Assembly: GCF_964340395.1 (NCBI RefSeq)
Contig: NC_135567.1
Span: 18,097,806 to 18,160,305 of the forward strand
Length of the DNA stretch: 62,500 bases
Source: Glandiceps talaboti
Taxonomy: Eukaryota; Hemichordata; Enteropneusta; Spengelidae
Direction: 5' to 3'
The translations under genes were made by a program, and so were the position numbers. Below, in pieces: positions 44,664 through 56,876 of this stretch; the stretch's first letter is position 1; the number at the start of each line of letters is the position of its first letter. The notes under the pieces were generated by a model that was not told where the DNA came from, did not search any database, and saw only the letters and a list, made by a program, of their open reading frames with translations.

Positions 44664-47290
44664 CTGTGTGAAAAGAAATGGAAGAAACATTACTGGTAAA
44701 TATTTCCAAGATGTTACCATGGTAACTTCATCAGCCAAATGGAGCTAGAGTACAGCATTATAACTCAACTGTAAGGTTCTTTGATGTGCACCCTCCTCTA
44801 AACCCACTTTTGGTTACAGGGGGAAAAATAACGATTACCTCTTTCAGAGAGGCAACTGTGATGTTTTTTGAAAGTTTTGTTAGATATATCATAACATTGT
44901 ACATCATGCACATATTGAATTACCTGTAGGTAAATGTATGTATGGTAGTAGTTCAACATAGCATGGTGCAGTATATCAAATAATTTTTCTGGGTCCGCAC
45001 CCAGAATTGACCTCCCCAATGAATTTCAACTTATCACTATGTTACTTAATACATAAACAATTAATTAACATGTACAATGTCTAGTTATCGGTATTTCAAC
45101 ATTTTTCAGTGAATAGTTTTTTGATTTGCTGATCGAAAAAATATTACCCAAGTTACAGCTGGTGAAGTTTTGAATGATTACTAACTTGGAGACTTCATAA
45201 GTTTTACTACCCACTAATTTGTAATTACCACTACCAACTATGATGAATCTGATTGGATCCCATGTGTCACCATGTCACCACGTGACTCATATTTGAGAGC
45301 GTACTGTGTAGTGGTAACCCAAAATTTACATAAATTTACATAATTATATATGAATTAAAGAGAAGTTATCTGTGCCTCTATGTGTATGTGTTACCATTAG
45401 TCTGAAAACAAACGTGTTCGTTTAAATGTCTCGTACATGCGAAGTGTATGTAGCCGATGTAGAAATTGCGCCCTCATTTTTCTTGATTTTATACCTTTGT
45501 TTTTATTTATTAGTTCTGAGTACGTTTTGACCGGTGTCTGCCTGTACTTTAGCTATCTTATGAATACCTAGAGCTCTTTACTTAGTTTGTGTCTGCGTGA
45601 CAATCCACAGTTGTCCTTAGAGCAGTAAAAAAGTTCTCCTATTGCAGTTCTAACTACAGTTATCCACATAGCCGTTTTTAATGAGGGCAATCTGCAGAGT
45701 TTGTACATGTGCTAGGCACTTTCGCTGTGTCGGGAGCTCTGCCAACCCAGAGTGTTACCAAATAGCAAACTTCATTGACAGTGTTCATGGTTATGGTTAT
45801 GGCACTGGTTTATGTCGTCTTGTATCCTGACAAATGAGGTAGGTTCTATAGCGCCCTCAAACTGAAAAATATTAATGTGCTGTATATCTGTACTTGTGAC
45901 TCCGTTGAAATATTTCTGTACCTTTGAATTGTCTATCGTTTATTGCCTTAAATTACATGTTATATATCTAGTTCCATTTAAGTTAAATATATTATCCATT
46001 TTTTGTTAATTCATCATTGATTAGAGAAGTCTATTTAGAAAATTTTTGGGAAGGAGTTTGTGTTCCTGTTTGTGTATCAGTTAGTCTCGGTTACCCAGAC
46101 TCTCACCACTTGAGGCTCAACCAGACGAGAGTCTTAGGAAATCATGTTCCAACTACCCAGCGACGGAAGTCACACAGTACAAGTACTCCCCATGATGCAC
46201 TGCTCTAAAGGCTACTACCTGTGTGGGATAGTTGAAATCTCATTTCCCGAGACTCTCGTTTGGGGTGGTCTCGTTGGCAGCACCACCAGCAGCAAGAGGC
46301 TGGGTAACCGAGACTATGCATCAGTCTAGACGTGAATGTGTGTGCGTGCGTATATGTATCATTGACCATAATTACCTGTTGTCAAGTACTTGTTAAAACC
46401 CGATGGTTTCCAGGCATTAACAAACTGTGTCTTGTGATGTGGATTCATTAGTAAGACTTTAATACCAGCATCACGAAGTAACCGTATGGCTTTTATAGAA
46501 TAAGGGAAGTATTCTTTAGTTGCATGCATTGAAATATACCAATAGGCATCCTGTGCTGCATCTTGCATATCTTTCACGAAGTCTTCTTGACTTTTAGAAT
46601 TGCCTAGAGCTTTATACCTGTGAAAGAATTAGAAAAAAACGTCAGGCATCATCATCGTCATCGTCGTCACCACCACCACCACCTACCAGACATCATCATC
46701 GTCATTTTCATCGCCACCACCCCACCACCATCGCTGCCACCACATTGGTTTCTGCCCCTACTGTTGCCGCCATTGTTGTTGTAGAAACAGTTACAGAATG
46801 TAAACACAGATATATACGCATATACATTCATAATATGGTAATAATAATACCTTACAACACACTGGTAAAACCTAATAAGGCAAGAGTACTACCTAATAAG
46901 GCAATAATGATACCTAAAAAGGCAAAAATAATAACTAATAAGGCAATAATAATACCTAATACAAGGTAATAATAATACCAAATAAGGCAATAATGCTACA
47001 TAAGGCAATAATACCTAATAAGGTGATCATATAATGCATAGGCAAAAATAATACATAAGGCAATAATAATACCTAATAAGGCAATCATGATACCTAATAA
47101 GGCAATAATAATACATCATGTGACATTACTAACAACTAACAAGGCAAGTTGTTTTTAAATAATTACCTTTTAATAAGGATTGATTTGTTAAATGTGGTTA
47201 GTGTCGTTTTATTGCCGGCATCTTTCACAAATGGTTTTACTGGTGGTGTGTTCATTCTGTTTATATGAAGAAAAAAATAACAACAGTGAT

Positions 47291-47337
<47 letters not shown>

Positions 47338-48780
47338 CCACCACCGACGTTACCATGTTTTGTTGTTACAAGAGCTTATACTGAATATCCTTGTTACCAT
47401 TATTGGAATGCATTGTTTATCTCATCCTCGGTTGTCTCAATATCTAGCGCCACCAACGACTCTCTATCTGTCGACATCAACGGCTGTCTTATTGTCTACC
47501 GCCGCCACCAATGACTGTTTTAATATCTAGCACCACCAACGATGGTCTTAATATCTAGCGCCACCAACGACTATCTTACTATCTAGCGCCATCCAGAAAT
47601 ATGTCTAACTATCTAGCACTGCAAACGGCTATGCTTTCATATCTCGCAGATAAGTAAACTTACCTAAAGACTGCTTCACTCTTATCTATCTGTTGACCAC
47701 AGCTAGAATTAAGTATAATACCACTACCACCAACAAGACTACATGATTTCCATGATGTCTTCCCAAATTCATCATCCTAAAAGAATACCACAGATTTAAA
47801 ATATTTATAGCAGTAAAAGAGCCATATATCACTACAACAGGTACAGCTAAAATGAAGTAGGCTTGGTATTTCACGCATGTGACATGACATTTACAGCTAA
47901 AATGATGTAGCTTGATGTTCCACGCATGTGACATGATTTGTACAGCTAAAATGATGTAGGCTTGGTGTTGCACACATGTGACATGACATTCAATACACAC
48001 ACTCAACTTTTAATGCCAAGGAAAAAATTACATAGGTGCCACGCACAGTAGGGATGTAGAAATAGTGAATTTGATCTGTTTATTATCAGTTAGAAAATAA
48101 ACTTAAAGCCATTAAAATCATGAAGTCCATGTGTAATGTTTTCATTAGAAGACTGTTTTTACTGCACTTTAAAGGTCTAGCAATGCTTATCAGTATTCAA
48201 TATGATTGGGTAAAGGATCCTGCTGTGTGTATTGTGTTTTTTTTTCTCAAGGGAGACCCGGTCTTTCTCACACAAAAGCATCACACGTGACTTGTACTAC
48301 CTTGGTAGCACATTTTACTTGGACTACAAGGAGATGTACGCTACCTCTGGTAGAAGATTGTATATTTCGGACGTCATCTGAGAGACAATATTTTGCGATG
48401 CCAACGTCAGATTAATCCCAGCTGGGTGATGTAATTTATTCAAACTAAAATCTTCCATTTCCATTGAACGCAAACTTTCCCTGAAAAGAAAAGGGACAGT
48501 CACATTTCTATTTTTCCTTATTTTCAGTGTGATATAACATGATTATTTAGGGGGTCACTGACAAGTACATGACAATACTTTAACTTTTTTAAGTTATCAA
48601 AATTACCAGTCTTTTTGATCTATTCGTCTGCCTCTCCTACTCCCGGAAAAATAAAGAGGAGTAAATACCACTTAACAAGAGATGTGCTCTCTATCCTTCC
48701 CTCCCCCCCCCCCCACACACACGATCTCTCTATCTCTATCCCTCCCTCCTCTCCCACACACACACACACACACACACACA

Positions 48781-48829
<49 letters not shown>

Positions 48830-51800
48830 AGAATATTAATTTCAGCAAACGAAATCTTCTTACCTAATACGGTCTCTGTTATGAAGATTGTGTTTCCATG
48901 GTTTCAGAAGTAGTTCAGTAATATTCCTGATAAACGAAGACGAATTTCTTTCTTCGAGTGGAAATATTTTCTTACTGTTGATTGGTAAACTAGGTGTATA
49001 GGTCTCAAAGTTTTCTTCTTGTGGGAAGTCGTTAGGTAATAGTAAGTTGTGTTTTTGCCAAGTGTCGTTTTCGTTTATAGTTTGACTGCAAAGAGAACAA
49101 CTATATTACTGGAAGAATTAACTGACTGTCCATTTTGTAATGTAGTAACCATGGTAACAGACGAGTAATCCTCTTGGTTATCAGTTGGAAAGTAAACAAT
49201 TAACCCCATGCCGACTCAAACTTCATTAATCAATAATCACATAACACATGCATTCACACATACATACATACATACATACATACATACATGCATACATGCA
49301 CACATACATACATACATACATACATACATACATACATACATACATACATACATACATACATACATACATGCATACATGCATACATGCACACATACATACA
49401 TGCATACATGCACACATACATACATACATACATACATACATACATACATACATACATACATACATACATGCATACATACATGCATACATACATACATACA
49501 TACATACATACATACATACATACATGCATACACATACATACATACATACATACATACATACATACATACATACATACATACATGCATACACATACATACA
49601 TACATACATACATACATACATACATACATACATACATACATGCATACATACATACATACATACATGCATACATTCATACATACATGCATACATACATACA
49701 TACATACATACATGCACACACATACATACATACATACATACATACATACATACATACATACATACATACATACATACATAGTGTTTTATACAACAAAATA
49801 CTTCAAACACTTCATGTTTAGTTACATTTCATATTATTTTGAAAACAACAATTGCAGAGTTTAACACTACGAACCATGCCATGAAACTGCTTTAAAGAAG
49901 TTAACAGTGTTATGTAACAGTTTCATTGCCTTTTCAATACTGCTTTACTGTAATATTGGTATATTTTATCTATGGGCCGATGGCCTCCAAATACGGAATA
50001 AATAGACCACAATTCAAAAACAGAAAAGACATTAAAGTCACACTCATTTTAAAACTCAAAAACACTACGAACCAGCGAGGCGTCGAATTTTTAAAACCAA
50101 GGAACAATCCTATCAAAGAGATATTGGAGTCGAAATTGTTTGGTTCCGATTACGCTCAAAGTTATAATAGGTGAGGAACGTAGGTAGATTTTTTTATTTT
50201 ATTTTATTTATTACTTTGCGTGTTTGTAAGTGTCTAGTTCAGGTAGTTATGTTTTCCGTCGCATTCAATATGGTATCTGTATTATTGGTTTCTTCTCATC
50301 AGATGTACAGCCGTTACAGATTTTGTATTGTCTTTTAAGTTGATGTCAGTTTCCACATCCGCTCTTTCTGGCGAGATGTCACAATTTTCGTGATTTTATC
50401 ATTTTTTCTCGAATATATATTTAAAAAATAGGGTCGATTGTGAAAAACTAGTTGGAGTCATGTAACCGGAACCAAACAGCTTTGTTTTAGGCCTTACTAG
50501 AATACTACTGCTCTGTGAATTTTGTTGACATTTACGATATGCTTCGTGTGTGAGTTACGGCTTGGATGTCATGTGTGAAACAAAACATATTTATACAAGC
50601 CCGCGGAGTATTTATTCATCTTTTCTTTTTCCTTTCCTGTATCAACAATTCTAAGCCTTCTACATTTGTCGCAATGGTTCTCGGCTAGTCTGATGTTAGG
50701 TGTAAATGGTAACGATACTGTATAGGAACTAGACTATGTGAGTGGGGGTGTAAATGGTAACGATACTGTATAGGAACTAGACTAGTGAGTGGAGGTGTAA
50801 ATGGTAACGATACTGTATAGGAACTAGACTATGTGAGTGGAGGTGTAAATGTTAACGATACCGTCTAGGAACTAGACTATGTGAGTGGAGGTGTAAATGG
50901 TAACGATACCGTATAGGAACTAGACTAGTCCACGGCCGATTCCCGATCTGTGCAATAGATCTAAACGTCGCCAATGTCTGGTATTCCATAGTCCTGCATG
51001 TTCCTATACGGTATCATTATAATTTACACCTCCACTCAAGAGTATAGTCAAAGTCGTTACTCTAGAAGTCCTGAGATGCATGAGATACAATTTAAAATTC
51101 ATCCACAGCCACGCACCCAGTCATTAACATCATGTCTTTGTTAAACAATCACAGAATTCTAACCAATAACACAGTCCCTCAATAAGTTAGTGTGTATTTT
51201 ATGTAATGTCCAAATATGGTATATTTGTCAGCTCAGGATGCTTCTTATATACTGTTTACGTCACTATAGCAGTTGGGGTCAATGATTAGATTGACAACTT
51301 TGTGTGCTGATTGAGGGACTTTGACCAGATTTGGTTTCATTAGAGACCATGGAGGTATAAAACATAGATTTTTATACCTCCATGCAGAGACCATGGAGGT
51401 ATACTATTTTTATACCTCCATGTAGAGACCAAGTTGACATCTAGACTATGATATGTACAATAGAACTAGACAACTCTAATTGTAATCACAATATCATTGA
51501 AAGGTCACCAATGGCTGATCATCACCTGTATGCCCACTTTACACAATAGTTCACATTCATAAACATATTTCCAGTTCCCCTGACAAAACAGTTCTTATCA
51601 AATCATGAAATGTAATACAAGTCTCTGCTGTACCAACATGCTGTGCTAAATGTTATCAATGCAATTCATTTGTTTACTTTGCCTGTTTGTAACAAGTTCC
51701 GTATGTTAACACAGTCTTGTGTCTGCAGTTGTATATCCGTCTGACCCGGAACTTAGTGGTATGAATAGGTGATGATGACAAAGCCTGTCAAACCATGGAT

Positions 51801-52245
51801 CTATTATCTCAATAATAATAGATCCATGGTCTAACAAATACATGTAGAACACTGATTACTCGTTAGAAGATCGATGGTTAGCCCAGAGCTGTCTTGCGGT
51901 TAAATATATCTGAAGAAAAAGTTATCCACAGAGTTTCTTGAGAATGATAATAACAGTGAGACAAACCTATGGGTTAATAATTCGTTTGAGACCGTAGTAT
52001 AGTAATCAACAAACTAGTCAACCTGAAAATTTATGAGATTTGTTATCACCATACCTGTGAGTTGGTAACATGGAATTTACTCCCATGACGTCATCCTTCA
52101 GAATCTTCTCCTCACATCGATCACGGAGCATGACGAGATTGAAAAACAAACTCAGCAGAAACAGTGCACCGTATATCCTTCGACAACCTTTTCTAAATGT
52201 TGTACTGAACATTTTGATTATCTCACACGTACTGCTCATTGACAA
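44443..52245 (-). CDS. Alpha-2,8-sialyltransferase-like (ST8Sia, GT29), 7 exons, complete
   Basis: Exons (minus): 52245-52055, 49085-48864, 48480-48345, 47776-47664, 47256-47167, 46617-46376 and 44663-44443. All junction phases agree, giving 404 aa from ATG 52245 or 393 aa from ATG 52212. It is a type II Golgi protein: a short cytosolic end, one span (IYGALFLLSLFFNLVML), a stem with NSS and NIT sequons, then sialylmotif L (CSLVGGSGIILNSSCGQQID, about residues 184-203 of the 393-aa form), sialylmotif S (LTTGFYLTSIAITHC... YGFWP), motif III HYYG (355-358) and motif VS HDFSSE (366-371), followed by the conserved C-terminal Cys (NPC). Family members add sialic acid to a terminal sialic acid on glycolipids or glycoproteins. 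The exact acceptor is unknown. AATAAA is at 44436-44431, just after the stop. Confidence 0.92.
46083..46317. mobile_element. MITE-like element with terminal inverted repeats (ST8Sia intron 6)
   Basis: The left end TAGTCTCGGTTACCCAGACT and the right end AGGCTGGGTAACCGAGACTA are inverse complements over about 18 bases. Internal CGAGAGTCT and AGACTCTCG blocks are also inverted. It is about 235 bp with no coding capacity. Short TATCAG/GCATCAG flanks could be remnants of a target duplication, but this is uncertain. Confidence 0.8.
46376..47776 (-). CDS. ST8Sia-like exons 4-6 (sialylmotif L and start of motif S)
   Basis: Exon 4 (47776-47664) holds motif L, CSLVGGSGI...SCGQQID. Exon 5 (47256-47167) continues with MNTPPVKPFVKDAGNKTTLT. 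Exon 6 (46617-46376) runs from RYKALGNS to WKPSGFNKYLTTG, the front of motif S. The donor-sugar-binding residues of motif L are intact. Confidence 0.9.
46640..47118. repeat. Triplet tracts and ~21-bp AATAAGGCAATAATAATACCT minisatellite (ST8Sia intron 5)
   Basis: CAT/CAC/CCA-type triplets at 46648-46742, then from 46862 about a dozen imperfect units built on CTAATAAGGCAATAATAATA. Confidence 0.88.
47287..47645. repeat. (AAC)n tract and ~36-bp 'ATCTAGCGCCACCAACGA' tandem repeat (ST8Sia intron 4)
   Basis: AAC triplets at 47290-47338. From about 47433 there are six or so imperfect units containing TATCTAGCGCCACCAACGAC and CTGTCTTA. Confidence 0.85.
47837..48000. repeat. Three ~50-bp tandem units (ST8Sia intron 3)
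   Basis: Each unit has TACAGCTAAAATGATGTAG, then CTTGGTGTT-like sequence, then CACGCATGTGACATGA. They lie just upstream of exon 4 on the minus strand. Confidence 0.85.
48345..49085 (-). CDS. ST8Sia-like exons 2-3 (stem region)
   Basis: Exon 2 (49085-48864) encodes the luminal stem with NSS and NIT sequons. Exon 3 (48480-48345) encodes the segment leading to SEIYNLLPE, which precedes the L motif in ST8Sia proteins and contains an NLT sequon. The exon 3 donor GTAGCG is weaker than the others, but the frame and the protein match support it. Confidence 0.85.
48700..48833. repeat. C run, (CA)n and (CT)n microsatellites (ST8Sia intron 2)
   Basis: C run at 48702-48713, (CA)n at 48755-48781 and (CT)n at 48782-48825. 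Confidence 0.94.
49249..49781. repeat. Long (CATA)n microsatellite, ~530 bp (ST8Sia intron 1)
   Basis: CATA units with scattered CATG and CACA variants. All long open frames on both strands here are repeat translation. Confidence 0.97.
50131..50496 (-). mobile_element. MITE family copy A
   Basis: Inverted relative to copies B-D. Starts TTGTTTGGTTCCGATTACGC and ends in GTAACCGGAACCAAACAGC...TTAGGCC, so its ends are inverted repeats. The interior matches copy B (ACATCTGATGAGAAGAAACC read on the minus strand). Confidence 0.85.
50699..51037. repeat. Five ~49-bp tandem units plus one inverted copy
   Basis: Units of GGTGTAAATGGTAACGATAC, TGTATAGGAACTAGACTA and TGTGAGTGG at 50699-50935. An inverted copy (ATACGGTATCATTATAATTT then ACACCTCCACTC) is at 51005-51037. 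Confidence 0.88.
51344..51428. repeat. Two consecutive CATGGAGGTATA hairpins
   Basis: GAGACCATGGAGGTATA is followed by TATACCTCCATG twice in a row, about 46 bp apart. Each pair forms a short stem. Confidence 0.85.
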
Positions 52246-52352
52246 AACACTTCACTGGATGCTTACATGGTGCAGAGATCACGTGATAGAGCTAGATTGT
52301 ATGAGAACACAATGAAGTCTGCTCCAGAGGCGAAACGATTACGTAACCAGGT
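51625..52352. repeat. Segmental duplication, copy 1 (contains exon 1a)
   Basis: Matches 56615-57568 in order and orientation: AACTTAG..GGTATGAATAGGTGATG, a 37-bp hairpin (51793-51829), CGTTAGAAGATCGATGGTTA, CTATGGGTTAATAATTCGTT, exon 1 and CGATTACGTAACCA at the far end. Confidence 0.92.
52055..52245 (-). CDS. ST8Sia-like first exon 1a (cytosolic tail, TM, stem start)
   Basis: Codes for a basic N-terminus (FRKGCRRIYG), the membrane anchor and MLRDRCEEKILKDD, ending in phase 2 at donor GTATGG. The ATG at 52212 aligns with the start in the duplicate exon at 57373, so the shorter N-terminus may be the ancestral one. The upstream ATG at 52245 adds eleven residues present only here. Confidence 0.88.
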
Positions 52353-52706
52353 TATTTTTACAATGCTTTGCCCCTTACATGAGTCAACAGGCCCTCTAGG
52401 GATATTGTGCTGAAGTCCAATGAAATGAACTATCAAGATCAGTGAGTCTGATCACGATGTTTAATGTTGAGAGACACCCTAAAGATAACACACAATTATA
52501 CCCTTTAGCTGTCAAAATATTGACTCAGTGTTTGACATGTACATGATTAGCAATCCTTTCATTATGGAGCTAATATTAAAGTTTGTGTAGCGGGCTATAA
52601 CCAACTCCTTGTCTGAGTTGCTGCTGAAGTCTTATCAGTATTGGAGGGTGTAAAACAAAGGGGGGTTTAGAAAGTGTGAATTGGGTTGACCTTTGTAGTT
52701 CAAGCA

Positions 52707-52740
52707 TAGACAATAGAGAGGGATCCCTCTCTATTGTCTA
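52707..52740. repeat. Perfect 34-bp palindrome
   Basis: Arms of 17 bases, TAGACAATAGAGAGGGA and its exact reverse complement, with no spacer, centred on GGATCC. Confidence 0.97.
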
Positions 52741-53259
52741 CGGTTCAAGTAAAACCAGTCCAAGAAAGTCAGAAACCATATACCTGAACATGGAAGTATA
52801 GAAGGGTAGCCTCCATGGTCTGAAGAATGAAATGCAATAGTACGGCCCGGACCAAAATATTTTCCAAAATTACGAGGAGAACTTAATTACGGAGGAAAAG
52901 AATTATGGAGAGTAGTATTAAAATAAGTCATACTACTGCACCATGAATGGAGTAGTGACTGCACAGTAAGGAGGGCACAACTATTACCATTCAAAAGAAA
53001 GGTAAACATTATAAAAAAAAAATTTACACAGGTCTTCATATGAGCATGGAGGTATAAGCGGAGAATGTTGTATGGCTTATTTGTTTCGCCGTGAACACTG
53101 CATGCTGTGTGTGTCCCCATCCGAATATTACACTTTTATCTCAGTATTATCATCACCTAGCCTGGGAAGTGGTGAGACAGTGTTACTTTATCTTAATCTA
53201 ATCTAGCAAGGGTGAGATGGACTAATCCTGCTATCCTCTGAACTTGTCGGGCATAAGTG

Positions 53260-53330
53260 CAATAGACACCGGTGGAAAGATAAACAACGCGGCTCCACCT
53301 TGTTGTTTATCTGTCCATTGGTGTCTATTG
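53260..53330. repeat. Imperfect hairpin, ~70 bp
   Basis: CAATAGACACC...GATAAACAAC pairs with GTTGTTTATC...GGTGTCTATTG around a GC-rich loop. Confidence 0.88.
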
Positions 53331-54465
53331 TATACATTTCAATTACACTATGTGGGCTCTGTGTTTAGTTAATGATATAAACAATAACAATGATGCATAC
53401 TACTACACAAGGTATAATCTGTTGAAGTTCAAACAAAATCCAGGGTCAGCAGAAAGTGAAAGTTGGTAGAATCTGTTAAAGTTTAAATAAAAAAATACAG
53501 GATAACTGTTTCAGTATATTGACAGATTTTTAGGTACACATGTAATATGAGAATAGAGTATGTGTTAACTTTAAACTTCAAAACTTCACAGGTCGTGTGT
53601 ACATGCATATTCGGACTCTCCTGCCTCAGCACCAAGTATTTGTACTTCGAGAATACAACATCCATGTTTCCACACTGCACTGTCTCACATGTCAAAATGT
53701 CGATAGATTTCCATAATATTCCTTTTGTGTTTTTTTGAATACAGTTTACAATGTTTTATAATACAAAATGTAGATATAAACGTATCGTAGTCTAAAATCG
53801 ATGTGTCGTCTCCGAAAACTGTCGACCCATTATGTTGTCGTATTCATATGCAAATATCAAGTCACGATGTATGTAGTTGTCTGTCGGAGCTTCTGTGGTA
53901 ACTCGAGAACACCTCCGGGTAGCTATAGGGGTCGGACCTAGCTAAATACTTCAAAACTAAGATTCCATACATCATACCACATACGTAGTGCAGTCAAGTG
54001 GCGAACACTGATCGAGTCAAGTTAGTTCTTGCGGTAGATATTTCTGTCGACATATTGTTGAATTGAAATCATTGAATTGAATTGAATTGAATCGAAATGA
54101 ATTGAATTGAAATTTATTCCACCAGAAAAGAAAAATATATACACGAACTTTGAAAGCAACGGGCAGAAGATTTCTCTGATGAGGGCCATGGAAATAGTTC
54201 CTAGGAACTAATGAATGTCCATGGACCGTACATGCAAATAATAAATACAAATTTGGGCTGGTACGAGTTTCACAATAACATCGATAATTCATATCAGCCT
54301 GCCGGTTGTATAGGGAAATGGAGGCTACCTTGGCTTTTCATCATGAGATACATTTTTACATTAATATGATTTTTTACTGGTTTCAATTGCTTACATGATT
54401 TATTGTTTGCTTCTGCATGCTAACTGAGTGACACCACAATAATTCTGTATCTTACATTTAAGTTA

Positions 54466-54530
<65 letters not shown>

Positions 54531-54630
54531 CAAATATCACATGATGCCAAATGTGGGGAACGCCATAGTAGAAACACTAAGGAAACTTCACTTTCGATTT
54601 GTTCATGCTGGGAGAAACCTGCACTAGCTG

Positions 54631-55010
54631 TAATGCCTTATAAAAAAACGTTTGGGTCCGGTTGTAAACCCGACCCCACCAAGTTTTTCACTGCTGACCC
54701 TAAAGTTGTTTTTACGTATTCGAGAAAAAAATAATAAAATCGTGAAAATTGTGAAGTTTCGCAAGGGAAACTGACATCAACTTAAAAAGACAATATAGAA
54801 CTGTTCTTCCAATCAGTAATTGTCTGTACATCTGATGAGAAGAAACCAATAACACAGAGACCATATGAAAACAATGGAAAACATAACTACCTGAACTAGA
54901 CACTCACATACGAAAAAATGTATAATAAAATAAAATAAAAAATCTACCTACACCACCTATTATAAAATTGAGCGTAATCGGAACCACACAATTTTTTTGT
55001 TAGGCCTAAG
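54631..55010 (+). mobile_element. MITE family copy B
   Basis: Ends carry GTTTGGGTCCGGTTGTAAAC and GTAATCGGAACCACACAATT...TTAGGCC. The interior holds GTGAAGTTTCGCAAG, AAACTGACATCAAC and ACATCTGATGAGAAG blocks shared with copies A and C. Confidence 0.87.
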
Positions 55011-56614
55011 TGGAGTACTAGTAGTATTTATTTTCTATTAGACATCCAACAATGCATTCACTGCAAATTGTTAAAATACCAATAACTAGTCATTGTATAC
55101 CTCACATTAGAGGTCAGTTGTATTCGTAAGTATTGCAGTAACAGATTGAAGTCGTGTTTGCATTGGTGATGCGGCGCTGGTTTTAGGGTGCGGACCCAAG
55201 ATCAGTTTGGTGGGATTAAGTATACCATATTCTGTGTACACCTGCACAAATCGTGACATTTACCCACAAATTATTCAATCAGCGTACACTGTTTAGAGTG
55301 TACGGCATTACGAGTAATCTAAGTCACTTTATCTAATAAAACAGTTTTAAGCAAATCTTCAGTTGCAACTCTAAGACCCTGTATAAGAACTGTGAGTGGT
55401 AGAAATTGTGATTATGTAGTGACTACAGGATATGTTTCTCTCGTTCTGATCAAATCTCAACCATTCCTTTGAACCAGACGACAGGACGGTCTGACAGTAT
55501 TCACAGTAATTCTCTCACCAACTTGAATTCACTTATCTCCCGACCCCCTGTCTGTATCAGTTTTGTCTACACTAACATCCGCCTCTCACATGTACAGTGA
55601 AGTACACACTATTCACAATACAATACCTAGGCGGAAGCTCACATGTTTTATGCCCCTTGTCGTGTATAGCGTACGTCCTACCTACGTGCGTGAGCCTGGA
55701 GTGGCACCATGCACCACTTCTCAACCGTCTAATGCAGTAGCCAATCAAACGACTACTCCCAAACTTTTAACCAATCAATGGTCATGAACATCCCGCCACA
55801 ACACGAGATTGCATCAACGTCACTGTGACGTCACCTTGCCACTTACTTTACTCCATTTGTATCCAAAATAACAAAAGCCCCTCAAAGGCTCAACATAGCT
55901 ACATTTAACCATGCGACAAAACAACATGTTCCCGCTTTTCTGCGAATCGCTAGAAAATATTATATTTGAAGTTATGTGATTGAAGTTACTGCTCCACCGC
56001 CTCTGTTTGATAAGACCTGCAGAAACAAATAAGATTCTGCACGTGCGACACTCTATACTAAGATTGTATTAATGAATACAGTTTCTTGCAACATTAGCAA
56101 CATTTTGTCTGAATCAAAATGCCACCATGCAGACACCAAATGAAGGCGACAAAACATATTGGCGTCAGTGTGTCTGCTTGTAGTTGTAGTGTGTTAGTTT
56201 ATTTATTTCATTTAGACAAAATGTAGCAATATCTTGCAATCTTCATGTACAATACGAGGTTTCATATTTCTGCGTGGCTGACTGGAGCAAACACAAAGTC
56301 CGTGAATGGTTAAAATTTATATTTATTTATTGGTCCTCAAGGATATGTATGGTCTGTACTGATACTCGCATGAATCAGGTCGAGTCAACGAAACTGATTG
56401 CGCGAAAAAACTGTTCCTACATGATTTGTCAGTGGGGTGTGATTGTTATAGAGAGGTCAGTGGAAACTTAGCTATAATTTCGGCGCGGGGGGGGGGGGGT
56501 ATATTTCAGTTTAGTGGGTAAGGCGACCTGAGAAATTAAAGAGTTGTGCGTAGAGTGTTGGCAATATTTGAGAGTAACTGTTTTTTTTCAAATTTCAGAG
56601 CAGAATTTGATTTG
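55011..56614. other. Intergenic stretch, no supported gene
   Basis: Short open frames (55563-55787, 56274-56471) lack motifs. At 56205-56228 a TTTAGACAAAATGTAGCAA block recurs from 183-200. There is a G run at 56489-56500. Confidence 0.45.
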
Positions 56615-56876
56615 TGTTACTGATGCGATATTCAGAGTGTTATTAAATGCAATTCGTTCGTTTGCTTTGTCTGTCTGTTTTTTGGTTTATTTGTTTGTTA
56701 GTTGTACATCCGTCAGAACCGGAACTTAGTTGGTATGAATAGGTGATGACAAAGCCTGTCGAACCATGGATCTATTATCTCAATAATAATAGATCCATGG
56801 TCTAACAAATACATGTACAACACTGATTACTCGTTAGAAGATCGATGGTTAGCCCAGAGACTTGTCTTGAAGATAA

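Larger units (their letters stand above)
52353..54630. other. Stretch between the duplicates, no supported gene
   Basis: Apart from the palindromes noted, it has a (GAATT)n-like tract (54056-54112), a (GT)n tract (54472-54525) and no open frame with a recognisable domain. Confidence 0.5.

Noticed and set aside
49208-49864. 200-residue His/Thr/Tyr or Cys/Met/Val repeat proteins
   Set aside because: (CATA)n microsatellite translation.
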